A stretch of DNA of 64,000 bases from Glossina fuscipes (GCF_014805625.2 NW_023998415.1:1-64000), one strand, 5' to 3'. Shown: positions 11,321 through 23,719, numbered from the stretch's first letter. The notes: generated from the sequence alone by a model not told the origin. A program made the numbers and translations.

Positions 11321-14300
11321 CTGTGTTAGGTACTTTCTTAGAAAATTATTTTGGGCAATAAACACTTCAGCAAGCTTTGCCCATCATCTAATCTTATCGA
11401 AAGTGCTCTGGCTTTAATGTCAAACCTTTTTTGTACGCATGGATTAGCATGTCTCATTTACATCAATTAATAATGTAAGCAATTAAGACAAATAGTAATC
11501 GCCTTGAGGCGGACATGTAATCTTAGGGTTTTTGCTAATTAATCGGCCCGGAATAAATTTACACTACAATTTGCAATGACGCTTCCAAACAGCTGCAGTA
11601 AAATGAGCTGACACCTGCTGTGCGTTCCAAGTTACTAAAATCAGTATGTTGAGATTCTTATTGTATATATGACAGTTCATTAGCAAAATACGATTAATGT
11701 ATGTTTAAAGCAAGCATTGAACTTCAAGATATTGTTGATTATAGGATATGTTTATACAATTATAAAACGTTGTCGCTCCGAAAACTCTGCTTATAATATA
11801 AAAATTTCTATGAAAAGTGACTAAAACACGCTTAATGATCTTCCAGTGTTTATTCTATAAAAGGTGGAGTGTAGTAGGTGACCAGGGCATACCGGAGAGT
11901 ATTGAGGGTTTGCCGATTAAATCCATTATTCATATTTTGAGCCTTGGCAATACTAATTCTTCATATGTCCTATTTGAAATTTCCACTGAAAAGTTTAACA
12001 TAATTAGACAACAAAATTTTTGTCAAAACATTTTGAAAAATTTGAATGAGATGCGTGTTGCTTACAATCACTTCAAAATAGAGTCTTAACGAAAAAAATG
12101 GAATCATGTTGTAAAAATTTTTCGTGCGGGTTTTCACGTGGATTGCCGAGCCAAGTGCGCATTGATGCCGTAAATGAGATCTACATGAGGTTACAACGGG
12201 TTTAACAGTGATTGTTGTTCGCTCACTGACGAAACTCATGAAGATCGTCTAAAATTGGCTTGCTGTAACAGGAAAGATATACGCTATACATAGACTGATA
12301 CTTTAATGTCGATGTGTGACATACTTAGGGATTGAGGTAATCTTTAGCATTTTATACACCAGTATATATAAAATATTGCATTATCTGTGTAAAAGTTTTC
12401 TTCCCCGTTGAATCCCCCACATTTTGATAAAATATGGAAAGGATGCTTGTGTTGATTATCAGAATTCTGGCATTCTGAGCAGAATATTAGACCAATTATA
12501 AATGAATTTTTTGTAATAACAAAGCGTGGCCGGTAGGTAATATCTTGCTTGCTTGCCATGCCGTCAGATCAAAAAATTAACAAAATCGACCAATCGATCT
12601 ATCCGTAATTGAAGAAAACATGTCACTTTTATATTTTGATTTTAAATTTGATAAAAGTCTTAATATTACTGTTAAAATTTTGCCTAACGAAAGTGCAATA
12701 TCAAACTTGAAAACTAAGGATTTAGGTTTAGCTCATAAATACCGGAACATCAGGTGCAAATAACTCATTTTATTACTCTGATCAAAGAGTGATAGAATTA
12801 AGTCTTTTTCTCGCTTATCCGTGCAGTGACATTTTGTCAGTTCTTTCTACAGAACTAAACTCTTGCAAACAAACATTATTTGATTTTAAAGAAGAAGAAC
12901 TATCTTTAGAATACACTTCATCAAGTTGAATGATTTTCTTTGCTTCAATCTTAGGCATAATATAATAATGAGTACGAGAAAATTGACCTAAAATTGAATG
13001 TAATTTCTTTCGTATTGCATACTACGTACGTATTTCACTTTGTGAGTACGCCGCTTGTCGTTTCTATTATGTATTTTGCTGCTGTCACAGTATATGTTAA
13101 TAAATTATGACCTTACCTAGAAACTAAAGGATGGAACTGATCGATTGACGTGATTCTCGCAAATTTTTATTATGGAGGTGAATGTGATATTTGCATACGC
13201 TTTTACATAGACGGATAGATGCCAATAAAACGCCTTTGAAAACTTCTAAAAGTGTTACTAATCGTTGAAAAGAATTCCTTAAATTATACATCGCTATGAA
13301 CTACATAGAATTACATTACACGTAGCACTTAGTTAGTTAATACATTGCAGAAAAAATTGTAACAATAATAAAACAAAAAAAAATCAATAAATTGTGCTTA
13401 ATATGCTGATCATGTAACGCTATGAGTTTGTAAATTAACCTTAACCATTAACGCATAAGAAGAGCTTGCGTATAAATACTCATACGGTGTACTCGCAAAC
13501 CATCTACAATACCTCACATATTGCCTGACAAATGAGAGTAGAAATTCATAAAAAAAATATTAGACAAAATCGGTATATATGTGACCGTTTTTGTATATAT
13601 TATATTAAATGGAAAATATAAATATGTGTTCACTATTGCATGTACGAGTATACGATTTTGCATATAAAGGGTATACAAACATTGGTTTCAAGGCAAACGT
13701 AGCGATAGAAATAATCTTAGAAGTGCTATATGTTGTAATACGCAACACAAATATCTCGGCGATGTGTGCATATTTACCTAAGCATAACAAATGTAAGAGG
13801 AATAGGACTTTTTTACTCTGTAATCGAAGTAAGAGTTAACAATGTTCTATTTAAGTGTAAAAATATCATAAAGTAGTTTAATAAATTTGACTTTTGCATG
13901 TCCTTAAGTATTCAATAGATTACATAGTTTGCATGGAAATATGCCAAAGAAAGAGGGATTTTTTCGTTTGCCTTTCTTCAGCAATGTCTTCATTAATATA
14001 ATGATTAGATTATCGGGGCAATACTGACTTGCTGCCGTTGTACCGATCTTCAGTGAACGTTTAACCTTTTAAATATTTGATGTTAAATGTCATCTTACAT
14101 TTTCTACATTATGCAATACTCGGTTTGTTGGATTTTTATCTTCTCACTCTCTGATAAACTTTTGGTGTTAGCAGTATTGGCACGTGTTTCATTAAATTCG
14201 TTTAGAAACAACACATATAATAGTATAAAAAGAGGATGGGATGATAAAAGGAGCGCTAATTTGATTTATCAAAACTTATTTTATGAAAACGCAACCTTGA

Positions 14301-16859
14301 GATAAGTTAATTAAATTATGTATGCGTTTAGAACTTGAATTCTTTTTTGTATCTAAGCAAATAACTATAAAAACTTATTTTTTAACAATACTCTTTCACT
14401 CTTATCTAACCTTGGTCATTACCTGAATAATGCACTAAAGCCTTATTTTACACCGTTAATATACTGAAAAATGTAATCCGAAGCCGTTTATATCAAAATA
14501 ATTTTCTTTCGATATGCTACAGAGACCAATTAAATTAAAATTAAATTAAGCAAAATCTCGACAATGAATGTACAACGACACTTAAGATTACACGCGGAAA
14601 GCGTAATTTAACTTTGGTATCTATGTTATGTGCAAGTTTGTAATAGCAATAAAAAAGAAGAGACAAATGGAAATTGCATATTCTCGTACAAGCCAGAAAT
14701 GCGCATCGACATGGCAAGACATGACAATACAAGTTTATTCAAACTAGCCTTTGCATGGCAACTCAAATTGAATACCTTATGTTTCGCTGGCTTTAAATTC
14801 GATTATTAATTTATTGTATTACTTACGGGTGAAAGCAGTAAGGCGCGGGTGTTAGGTGGCGTGTTTCGGTGATAGCTATCATATCTAACAGAAAAAAAAC
14901 CCTCAACGTCATTTAAGTTTTTATGTAAGACATTTCATAAATAGATCTACCTTGACTAGGTCTTAAATAGCGATGCCTCCTCTCACAAACAAAGTGTTGT
15001 GTGCATCTATTTATATGAATACATAGCAAGTAAATTTTTTTGTTATATTTTTGATTTTATGAATTAATTGAATTGTGATTGAATATTGTATATGCTCGTT
15101 CTGACTAAGGTTCTGAATCAATGCAATTATCCATTTGCTTGACCTTCAAATTGTATTTTAAAAATAATTTTAATGCAAAAGCCAAAATTGTTTGCCCACA
15201 ATTCGAACAACGGACGAATAATGCTCAAATAATATTACATGTCAATCGTTTGGGTATTCAGAAGGAATTTATAAAGCGATAATGGAAAAAAACTTGATTT
15301 CATTATTTTTTGATCAAAAATGTCTTTAGATATTTTAGGTGGTCCTTAATGGCACTTTGAGAGGCAAAAAGCGCACTCAACGCTCTGAGGATGGTTAGTT
15401 CCCAGTTGGTGCCAGGCAAAGATGCCTAAATGCACGAAACTCAAGTCGATCTAAAATCTCTCGCATTCTTTGAATCAAGCTCCCGAATTTAATGTCAGTA
15501 CAAATTTGGTCTAATCATTGCCGCGAAACTCTTGCAATGGAGTTTTTACGCTGTTAGGTCGAATTTCAAAAATTGTTCCGATACGGGAACTAAAAAAAAA
15601 AGAAAATAATGAGTAAAGAAATAATAAAAGCTTCTGGCCATACTTTACGGGTCTCACACAAACTTGGAATAGAAGCGCTCAATTCTATTCACATGGACGT
15701 AGCATTTTCACTGGTCGGAGCGCCTGTATAAAATAAAATAATAATTTAAAATATAATAGAGAATAACATAAAACATAATATAAAATAATATAAAATATAG
15801 TATTGTAAATAAACAATATAATAATAAAAAATAAATTTTGATCACAGCAAAAAATGACGTTATATGAGACCATCTGTTTGTTATAGATAATTTCAGAATT
15901 ACTTCAGAAAAAAAGATTTAAAAGGCGCTACAAATATTTTTGATTTCGAGATTAAATTTGAGAATGGAAAGGAATTTTGCCGCTGAAACACACAAACACT
16001 CAAAATCTACAGTAAATTAAAACAAGTAAGAACATTATAATCTGAGAAAGTCGCCGACCACTTCTCTATCTGTACCACTTCGTCTTTCTTCATCTTTTTT
16101 TACACCTTCTTTCCATCCAAAAGTTACTCTTTTTATGCAAGCTCTTATCGGGAAGAGAGCTCAAACGCAAAATGAACGTTGTCTGACTTTTGATTCTTGT
16201 GCCCGTTGCACGCTTCATTTCGGAGAGTGTCATGATCAGGCCAGATATATTTTATTAATCACAATTTGCATCAAAAAGAAGCAAGCTTCCAAGATGCCGC
16301 TATTTTCCATGGGCGCATCAATATTGTAGAAATGATATAAAGATGTTTATCGCTCCCCAACGTAAACGGATTTGATATCAAGAGACGCTATTTTGGAAGA
16401 AATTTTGTCAGGCAAATAGTTTTCAATTCTCAGCATTATTGATCTTCATGAATTTCTTAAACAACCACGCAAAGCAAAACAATAATACGAAACAGCGTTA
16501 TTTGATTTTCAAATGATGAACCAATCACTTGGTATAAAGCAATTCCATGAATTTTGCAAACTTGTGTAACGTGCATACCATCTCCCAAGAAGGAGTAATT
16601 ACTTCGAATTGTGTAGGGCCAAGCAATTTTTGTCTGTGGAACCTTCTAATAGAATAGATTTTAGCGTTTCCCTAACCATTGCGATAAACCATCTAACATC
16701 GAAAACTGTCTCAGATTGTTAGCTGAAGTTAATGTTCTCCACAATCTTATACGTAAAAGGTTTTGTTTTCAACCTACGGGCCATAGTTTTTGAGCTATTT
16801 TGGCGCCCTTCGCTACAATGACATGTTTTTATCTAGGACGAACGTTTTTTAAAATGGAT
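11321..16859. other. Long stretch without recognisable genes
   Basis: AT-rich, with no frame that reads as a known protein. Small frames near 11817, 12344, 13609 and 16135 have chance-like content. About 15730-15835 is almost pure A/T. Around 15420-15560 the minus strand has a short coding-like run containing QRMREILDRLEFRAFRHL, bounded by stops and not assigned. No RNA gene was seen. Confidence 0.45.
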
Positions 16860-17180
16860 TGAAATGGATCAATTTTACGACTGGTAACTATATAATCTTA
16901 TAAGGAGAAATATGTCAATTTTGAGAATTTCTCGACAAAATTCGCTGAGTAATAGTATTCCGATACACTAAATTGGTGGAAAATATATGGATTCGGTGGA
17001 CCCTTCTTTCGAGCTGTCTTACACAATCGTTCTTACGAAAAGTAAGCCTTTATATGGCGAAATTGTTTAATTTTTCCTATTTCACAATGAGAACTGGTTC
17101 ATCATAGTAGTTTGACAAGTAATGAAAAACAAAATTTGTTATCTAAGCCTATGTCGTTGGTCATGTTATCTAGAGAAACG
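16860..17180 (+). repeat. Dispersed repeat family B, copy 2
   Basis: Shares blocks with 430-700 (see there) and with 35190-35720: 'cgttcttacgaaaagtaagcctttatatggc' here against 'cgttcttgcagaaaatggacctttatatggc'. It is non-coding and in plus orientation like the other copies. Confidence 0.5.
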
Positions 17181-18244
17181 GCCCGCCCTAAACTTATACA
17201 TTTTGAATGGAAAACAGAGCTATTGATAGAGTTAAACCAAATTTACCACGTCATACTATTCTTTTTGATGGATAAAGTGCGTTTTTCGCTTTTTTTTTTT
17301 AATGTAATACGTTATTCAATTAGTCTGTTACTGAACATGTAGATGGCATCCCTATTAACAGACTCATACAATTTCTGCATAGTACCAACCTTCAAACGAA
17401 ACGTGTTAAATCAATATTTATTTAAAAATTTGGTTTTTCGATATAAGAAAGCCGCCATAACATCTTTTAAGCGAACACTGATTGTGAACAGGTATTTTCT
17501 CACCAAAAATGAACGTTCAATCGATACATGAAATTTAAATTTTTCCATTGTTGTCAAGGATAGAAAGTAGCAGTAAACAACTGTAACTTGTAAACTAATA
17601 GTTATGTAATTTTGACACGTGCCGTTTGAAGATTGGTACGAGGTTGTCAACAAACACATTGACTGATGTGACATTTCGCGGTTCCTTTCAGTTAGATTGA
17701 AAGTAGCCTACTTGTAAGCATTCAAGATGGTCAGAATGAACCATTTAATCGATGCAAAATTAAAAAATAACGGAAAACAATATGTTAGTAATCAAAGCGA
17801 TTATTGGTAAAACCTTCTATAGTTATATAGACGTATATGTTAAGAAATTTTCCTGTCCAAATACCTTTGGTAATTTAGAAAAATGACTTACTCTAAGTAA
17901 TACCCGAATCAAGACATCAACCCATAAGTAATGCCTTAATAAAGGGGAAAACAATGTTGTTGACTATCATTTTAATATATTGTGACGTAACTCAATTAAA
18001 AACTTCCCTAAATGATATAAATAACTTTCACTTTTATTTTTATTATTGTTTTAATAATTACCTCACGTTGCTATCTATTAACCATAAGTGACATAAGTCA
18101 ATACAAAACATAAAAACTACTCACGGTGCAAAAGTATTTTTACTATCTTGTTATCTGTAGATATAAGTTTTAGCCTAAATTTATTTTCGTTTAATAGCTT
18201 TTTATAAATGATTTGCGAAAATTTTTAAAAACCTATCACGGAAA
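17181..18244. other. No recognised feature
   Basis: AT-rich, with only short overlapping frames on both strands. No TE motif recognised. Confidence 0.45.
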
Positions 18245-18250
18245 GATTAG

Positions 18251-18288
18251 TATAAATATGCATAATATTTCAAATAAAATCATCAGTT
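18251..18288 (+). promoter_or_regulatory. Possible TATA + initiator core promoter
   Basis: TATAAATA at 18251-18258 is followed by ATCAGTT, with the presumed +1 A at 18285 (arthropod initiator consensus TCAGT). The spacing of about 34 bases is near the usual TATA-to-start distance. It lies about 75 bases ahead of the Tyr/Ser/Cys-rich frame at 18361. In AT-rich DNA such a pair can arise by chance. Confidence 0.3.
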
Positions 18289-18360
18289 ATTTACCGCATC
18301 TGTTAGACTAAAAACTCAATTCACTAATTAAGAAACAATTTATTATCCTTTCTGCAACTA

Positions 18361-18621
18361 TTGGCAAGAGTTAGCAAACATAAATCATTGAAAACTTGCA
18401 ATTACAGTGGTTGCAGTCATTACTATAACGGTTACTCCTCCTGTTATATTGACTACGGCTCCTCCTCTTGTGGTAATTACTCAAATAGATACCAGACACG
18501 ATGCGATTACTCTAACCTATACGATAGCAACGTTGGCGGTAGCAGTTGTAATGCAAACATTACGGTCCCGCTAATCGGTGCTACAACCAGTGGATTTGGT
18601 ACAATATTTCGAAATGATTAA
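18361..18621 (+). pseudogene. Possible small Tyr/Ser/Cys-rich protein, no ATG
   Basis: An 86-codon frame preceded in frame by stops at 18304 and 18325 and lacking any ATG; it begins at TTG (18361), followed by a Lys/Ser-rich stretch. Residues 14-62 are rich in Tyr, Ser, Cys, Gly and Asn (for example YSGCSHYYNGYSSCYIDYGS). This recalls insect structural or secreted small proteins such as cuticle or Gly/Tyr-rich families, though no family can be named. The TATA/initiator pair upstream fits a short intronless gene. Against this, the missing start codon suggests a dead copy, and a second frame (18392-18570) that is Thr/Val/Pro-rich is also open over the same DNA, so low stop density alone could explain it. 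Confidence 0.3.
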
Positions 18622-19995
18622 ACTGGCCTAACTAATATGTTTGGGGGGAGTAGTTCGCTTCACTTCACTTCAGCTTTGAGAAAGTAATCGATGTACGGAC
18701 GAACGAACCAGATGACTACATGTTAACGTTGACGAAATTCAATTTTTCGTTCTTACCTTGAATAGATTAAAAAGATCAGTAACCAGATTCAAAATAACTT
18801 TTTTCAACCAACGCAGGACAAAATGTGAAGTAAACCAGAGCAAGTAAGGATGTCGTAACCAGTGATCATAAGGTATGAGGCTGTTAACTCCGCCTAATAG
18901 AAACACTTACTATTAATCGATTTCCTTTCCGTGCAATGTAACGTAAAGTACTAAGCCTACCAAATATCGTGATGAACTTAAAGTACTTGTATGAAAACCA
19001 CGTCCATAAGTGTATTCGTGTCATGAAGTTTTGTTTCTGAAGCGTCTTTAGATTTTAACGAAAGTCAAAGTATCGATCGCTCATTACACCTTTAGACTCT
19101 AAATATCTTCTTAGTGAGTAATTAAATATGATTTACATAACCTTGTACATAACGAACGTTTTCAGTTATGAAATAATTTTCCACTTCTAAGGGAAAGGTT
19201 TAGCTTTAGAAAACAACGATTTCGAACTTGACAGCAAGCCAAACAAACGTTTCTATGAATACTTTCATAATACGTCTGATGAATTAAACAACTTGCCATT
19301 TCCATTCACTATAAGATTTCTCAATACTTTTCAAATGCTATCCTGTCTATCTTTTTCCTTAATTGCCTTTAAAATCGAGCTGTGGGAACTATGGTCTATG
19401 CTCAACAGCTACGAATTTCCCCAAAGATTTTTTTTAAAACTTATTGTTACTTATTCCGAAACTACGTTCAACGATCAAACCATTTCCTAAGCTTCACTAC
19501 TTAATTACCCGATAGAATTAACCATATTAGAATTCATCCGTAAAATCGAACACATCAGAATCCGTCATTGCTTACTAAAGTTGAATGTACTATAAACCAC
19601 CCTAACCTATCAGAATCGATGATATTAGAAATCACCGTAGCAATCGAAAGTGCTAGAATTGCTTATTAGACTAAATACTTATTAGAATTCAACCTTATCA
19701 CAACAAGATCACGTTTGACTCTCAACTCCTCCTTTTAAGCAAAGAGCCCACAACTAATCCGAAAATTTATAAAATCGGATTCACCAAAAAATTGCAAGAA
19801 GTTTATGCGTTATCCAACGAGGTAAATGGACGTAAAATTATGGATGTTCCAAGGAACTTTTAACAAAGTCACATTAATTTTTCGCCCGAGCGAAGAATTA
19901 ATAACTATTGCATTTTTTATATAGTGGAACTGAAACAAACTAACACACTCTTCGAAAAAAATCTTCTATTAAAAGTATTTAATCACATTGTTATG
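18622..19995. other. No assigned gene; degenerate repeated motif
   Basis: Between about 19511 and 19690 the motif ATTAGAAT or a one-base variant (ATAGAATT, ATCAGAATC, ATTAGAAA) recurs about eight times in 180 bases. The region also has several 20-45 codon coding-like runs in different frames. I could not assign it; a decayed retroelement is possible. Confidence 0.35.
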
Positions 19996-20334
19996 AAATT
20001 CGCTTTTCTAAGATACAGTTCGTATCACTGGATCGCGGATATTTTGTTCAAGAGAAATAAACTTCAAAGTTCTTTTATTTACAATTGCATTCCTTAACAA
20101 TAGGAGTATTTATTTACAATAATATTCCTTAAATGTAGAATTATTCATAATTTATTTTGGCCGTACTCTCAGCTCAAATGTTCTTGCCCGACTCACCCTC
20201 CCTTCCACAAATATCCTATTTTTATACATTTTTATAAAAATGTTACTATACCTAAATAAGAATCTAACATAGAATTCGCTTTTCTAAGATATAGTCCGTA
20301 TCACTGGATTGCGGATATTTTGGCCAAGAGAAAT
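19996..20334 (+). repeat. 62-bp direct duplication flanking about 213 bp
   Basis: A block starting 'aattcgcttttctaagata' occurs at 19996-20058 and again at 20272-20334, matching at all but about five positions. Both continue through 'gtatcactggat' and 'gcggatatttt' to 'caagagaaat'. Between them a second, smaller duplication occurs: 'tttatttacaat' to 'attccttaa' at 20074-20097 and 20109-20132. The spacing of 276 bases and direct orientation fit either a local tandem duplication or the ends of a very short LTR-type remnant. No internal coding sequence is present. Confidence 0.8.
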
Positions 20335-20483
20335 GGGGTCTAGGATTTTCGTAACAATATATTTAAGTTAAAATACGAATACTTGCAACAAACGTTAACG
20401 ACAAGTTTAAAGGACTCGGTTATATAAGATGACTTTCGCCGTTCATCTATTCTTAAGACTGCGCTAAAAAATTAACATCCTTC

Positions 20484-20580
20484 CCGCTCGATGCCAAATC
20501 ATAGCCGCAACGTTATTTGTCCTAGCTGATAAAATGCCCAAAAATTGCGTTACTATCATTTTTGGGCTTAGATCGAGCGG
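20484..20580. repeat. Nested inverted repeat / hairpin
   Basis: Two nested perfect arms. The outer is CCGCTCGAT (20484-20492) with ATCGAGCGG (20572-20580). The inner is GCCCAAAAAT (20536-20545) with ATTTTTGGGC (20558-20567), around a 12-base loop. The outer left arm is 43 bases from the inner arm but the right side only 4, so the structure is lopsided. It could be a transposon terminus, a foldback or chance. Confidence 0.6.
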
Positions 20581-20584
20581 TAAA

Positions 20585-21204
20585 AAATTGATAAAAAGAG
20601 GCATTTAAATAATCAAACGTAAACCTGTACCTTAAAGGGCTCTTCTGTGATAAGCAGAAAATAGTAAAAGGCAATTAAAGATAGAATCGCATAGCCGAAA
20701 CTAAAGGGTAATATATGACTTTTTCTGTGTTTTCACCCAACTGCTAGTCGCTCAATATCATTCTTTATTATTGAACAATTTGTTAAAAATGACTGGACAT
20801 TAACCATTTATTTATATAAAGTTAACGTAAATTTTAGCGAAAGAAAATTTAAGGTCGCAAGAATGGCAAACAGTTATGAGCCACCAGCAATCGCTTAATG
20901 CAGCCAATTTTTGGTTTTCTTTCCTTTTCACATACACCCACGCTTAACTACTTAAAGCCTTCAGAGAATTTTCAAACCGGCACTAGCTGGGATTACAATA
21001 ACGTTGCAAAGAAGAAAAGAAAAGGAAAACATAATAATAACAGTGAAGCAAGCAAGAAAGTTATATTCGACTGTAGCCAAATTATGTACACCCACTACCA
21101 TTCATTTTATTACACCAATACTAATTCTATCCTAGTGCACCAGGATAAACAGAAGGACGGGGAGAGAAAGCGAGAAACAATAACGCCTTCAGTTGACACT
21201 TTAT
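20585..21204. other. No recognised gene
   Basis: Contains the start of a 116-codon frame (20898-21248) with Lys-rich text but no recognisable family. Its last third runs into repeat family A, so it is probably not a gene. Confidence 0.4.
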
Positions 21205-21470
21205 TGTGGGCGTGTTCTCTGATCGAATTAGCCCATTTCCTATACTAACCCGCGTACAAGAACTTGCAATGTCTCCAATGTTCCCAATTCGGAGTCGATA
21301 CACGAGATTCTGAACAACGCGTAGACATTGGAGCAAACCCAAATGGCTACATCAATTCAAAATTCAACGCTTATCAAAAACATACATACCTTACAAGGTC
21401 TCTAAATCTGTCTTTTACGTCCTGTATGCATTGTAAGAAAATGAGTAAATCTTTATCCTTCGGTGACGAC
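21205..21470 (-). repeat. Dispersed repeat family A, copy
   Basis: The plus strand carries 'gtgggcgtg', 'cccgcgtacaagaacttgc', 'cggagtcgata' and ends 'tccttcggtgacga', in the family order. It is a minus-orientation copy with many substitutions. Confidence 0.5.
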
Positions 21471-22195
21471 AGTAAAAAAGAATAAAAAAAATACGTTAGC
21501 GCGGGATTCGTACCATATTAACGATTAAAACATCTTGATAGCAACAAATACTGTCATTGGTTTTGATGTAAAAGTGAGAAATTGTGAGTAAACATTGCTT
21601 TTCGCAAGTGCACAAGTCCATTGCAATTCGATAAATTGTAGTAGTAATTTTTCCATTGCGGCGCACTTAAGTATACTGGAAGAGAATATTGTGTGCTTGT
21701 TGTCCTGTGTTTTTACATCACCGTTAAATTTAATTTTATTAAATATTTAAGATTATCGCTTAGTTAGTGTTCGTTTTAGCATTAAGCTCTCATAAAATTC
21801 ATTCACACCTTACCACAATGTACCTACAACTATACAATTACAACACTTAAGTAATATGGTGATTAATGAACAAGAGATGATAACCGTGTTTACCATGTTC
21901 TTTATGTCATGCACGTATATACGGTACACGCAGCAGTGATGAAAGGAATACTGATAATGATTATCATAACCGTAAAAGTGCTGGCTATTCATTAAATTGG
22001 ATAAATGAATGCGATGTTTTGTGAATGCGTTCATTTGCATATTAATTATTATAAGGATATATTTTATATATATATATATTATTATAAGTAGCTTCGCTTA
22101 GAATATTAGTTAATTAATTATTTGCTTGCTGCCTTTTTATATTTAAATGCAAATTTATGATTAAATAAATATCGCAAATTGCTAATTTTAGCAAG
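21471..22195. other. No recognised feature
   Basis: AT-rich, with a (TA)n run at about 22065-22079. No frame or motif recognised. Confidence 0.45.
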
Positions 22196-22735
22196 TCCTT
22201 AAATGTAGGTGCTTTCCCTTTGTGTTGGAAGATTGGTTTTCTTATTCCTACTCACAAATGTGCAAGTAGACAACTTGTAGACAACTACAGAGGCATTGCC
22301 AAGTTGAGTGTCTTGTCTAAATGGTTGGCCTTTGCCATCGAATCGTATATTTCTCCTCTCCAGCATGGTTTTCGAAAAGGAAGATCTACGATCAAAAATC
22401 TGCTGGAGTTTATTTCTCGTGTTTTCAAGGACTTTTCTAGTGGCTCTCGCATTGATGTCATATACACTAATTTTTGGAAAGCGCTTGATTTGGTTAACCA
22501 TAACTTACTCATATTTAAACTCCAAGCGTTTGGCTTCCCTTTCCATTTAGTGAAATGGTTAAGCTCTTATCTGCACAAGAGATCAGGTGTGAAACTGTTT
22601 TCTTTCTTTTCCGTAGAATCGCAATCACATCAGGTTCAAAATGACTTGAATAATTTGGTTGCATGGTGCTCGTTAATTCTTCTGAAACTAAATCTAAATA
22701 AATGTAAGAAGCTTCCTTTCTCGAGGAAAGGATAT
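22196..22735 (+). mobile_element. LINE reverse-transcriptase fragment, palm deleted
   Basis: Fragment of the same LINE family as 10112-11320, but covering the fingers. One frame shows LCWKIGFLIPTHK, VDNYRGIAKLSVLSKW, QHGFRKGRSTIKNLLEF, DVIYTNFWKALDLVNHN and LVKWLSSYL. It then jumps at about 22587 directly into VKLFSFFSVESQSHQ, which in copy 1 lies just after YADD. The palm with the YADD box is therefore lost by an internal deletion whose junction keeps the frame. In addition the first catalytic Asp (usual text DFSKAFD) is replaced by Asn (codon 22469-22471). It is truncated near 22735, so it cannot encode an active enzyme. Confidence 0.88.
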
Positions 22736-23320
22736 ATTCACCTGTCACGGTGGACGAGAGATCTTGTTCGAAGATAGCAAATGACTCGCTCTGAAAGCGA
22801 AACATATTCGCCGAAAAATGCAGTAGCGGTAAACGTTAGGATTTCTTGCTATCAGATAACGAACGACACAAGCTATCGCTTGCAAATAACTTTGTGAGCC
22901 TAAAAGCTTCATCTGATGAAGTTTTCATCACAGGTGTACACGTTGAATTCTAAAGGTTGTCTGTCACTCTTTATTAAGAGGGGAAGCCAGTGTAACAGCT
23001 TAAGAAAAAGTTCCGTTTCACCATTTTTTTGTTTGAGATGCAAAGAAAAGTAAGAGAATACTCCACCGCTAGTATGTTGAAGTATAAGAAAAAAAATTAA
23101 TTATAGAAAATATTAAAAAAAAATTGTGAATCGTTTAGAAAATATTAAAGAATAGTGAATGGTGATGGTGGAATCTTTCACTTAAGCTGCTCGGGCCCAT
23201 ACCATATGTAGCTCGTACAAGTTTGAAACCAAAAGAAATCACTTTATCCACATATTCGCTAGTAAATTAACGCCTGCGTTGACAACTGCCCAATGATATT
23301 TTTTGAATGATCATTTATCT
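22736..23320. other. No recognised feature
   Basis: No frame, RNA gene or repeat family recognised. Confidence 0.4.
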
Positions 23321-23719
23321 CTATTTCACATAAGGTGCAAGCTTAATTTTATTCTTTGGTCTTTGGTCTTTGGTCTGGTCTTTGCCCCCCGGATTTCCTT
23401 TTCTTAAAGCACTATGCTCATCGTATAACTTTGAGTGGCATGGTTCGCAATTGCAAAAGCTGCTAAATCTTTGCAGACACAATAAGAAATCACCAATCAG
23501 CCTCAAATCAAATATTGACCACTCTGATGCTAGGGCCTACGATCCAGCTAAAGATAATAAACTTCTCCAACTTCTAACTTCTAATTTTATCCCCAATTAC
23601 TTTAGAAGATCCTTAAAATGCGCTTTAATTTCCGCATCGTCATTATCATAGCATCCAAATATTTCTTTTCTAAAGCAGTCTTTAGAGCATCGCAGATAAG
23701 AATTCGAACTTGGATTCAT
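23321..23719 (-). pseudogene. Unrecognised decayed gene with two internal stops
   Basis: From an ATG at 23719-23717 one frame runs 132 codons to TAG at 23323-23321, broken only by stops at 23599-23597 and 23539-23537. The text is protein-like: CSKDCFRKEIFGCYDNDDAE, then AHFKDLL, a Cys cluster CLQRFSSFCNCEPCHSK, and a charged tail with the repeat KDQTKDQRPK. The tail repeat comes from a 7-base tandem repeat (ctttggt on the plus strand, 23353-23385). I recognise no family; the spacing of Cys and His is not a standard zinc knuckle. It could be a retroelement gag-like protein or a host pseudogene. Confidence 0.35.
23353..23385. repeat. 7-base tandem repeat (ctttggt)n
   Basis: Three near-perfect copies of tctttgg followed by a partial one (tctggtctttg). 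It lies inside the decayed frame on the minus strand. Confidence 0.8.

Noticed and set aside
11817..12239. Opposed 90-codon frames
   Set aside because: Neither has recognisable motifs; a suspected mariner match (TDETHEDR text) did not extend to neighbouring motifs.
20898..21248. 116-codon plus-strand frame
   Set aside because: Lys/Asn-rich low-complexity text, and its last third overlaps a family A repeat. No motif supports a gene.
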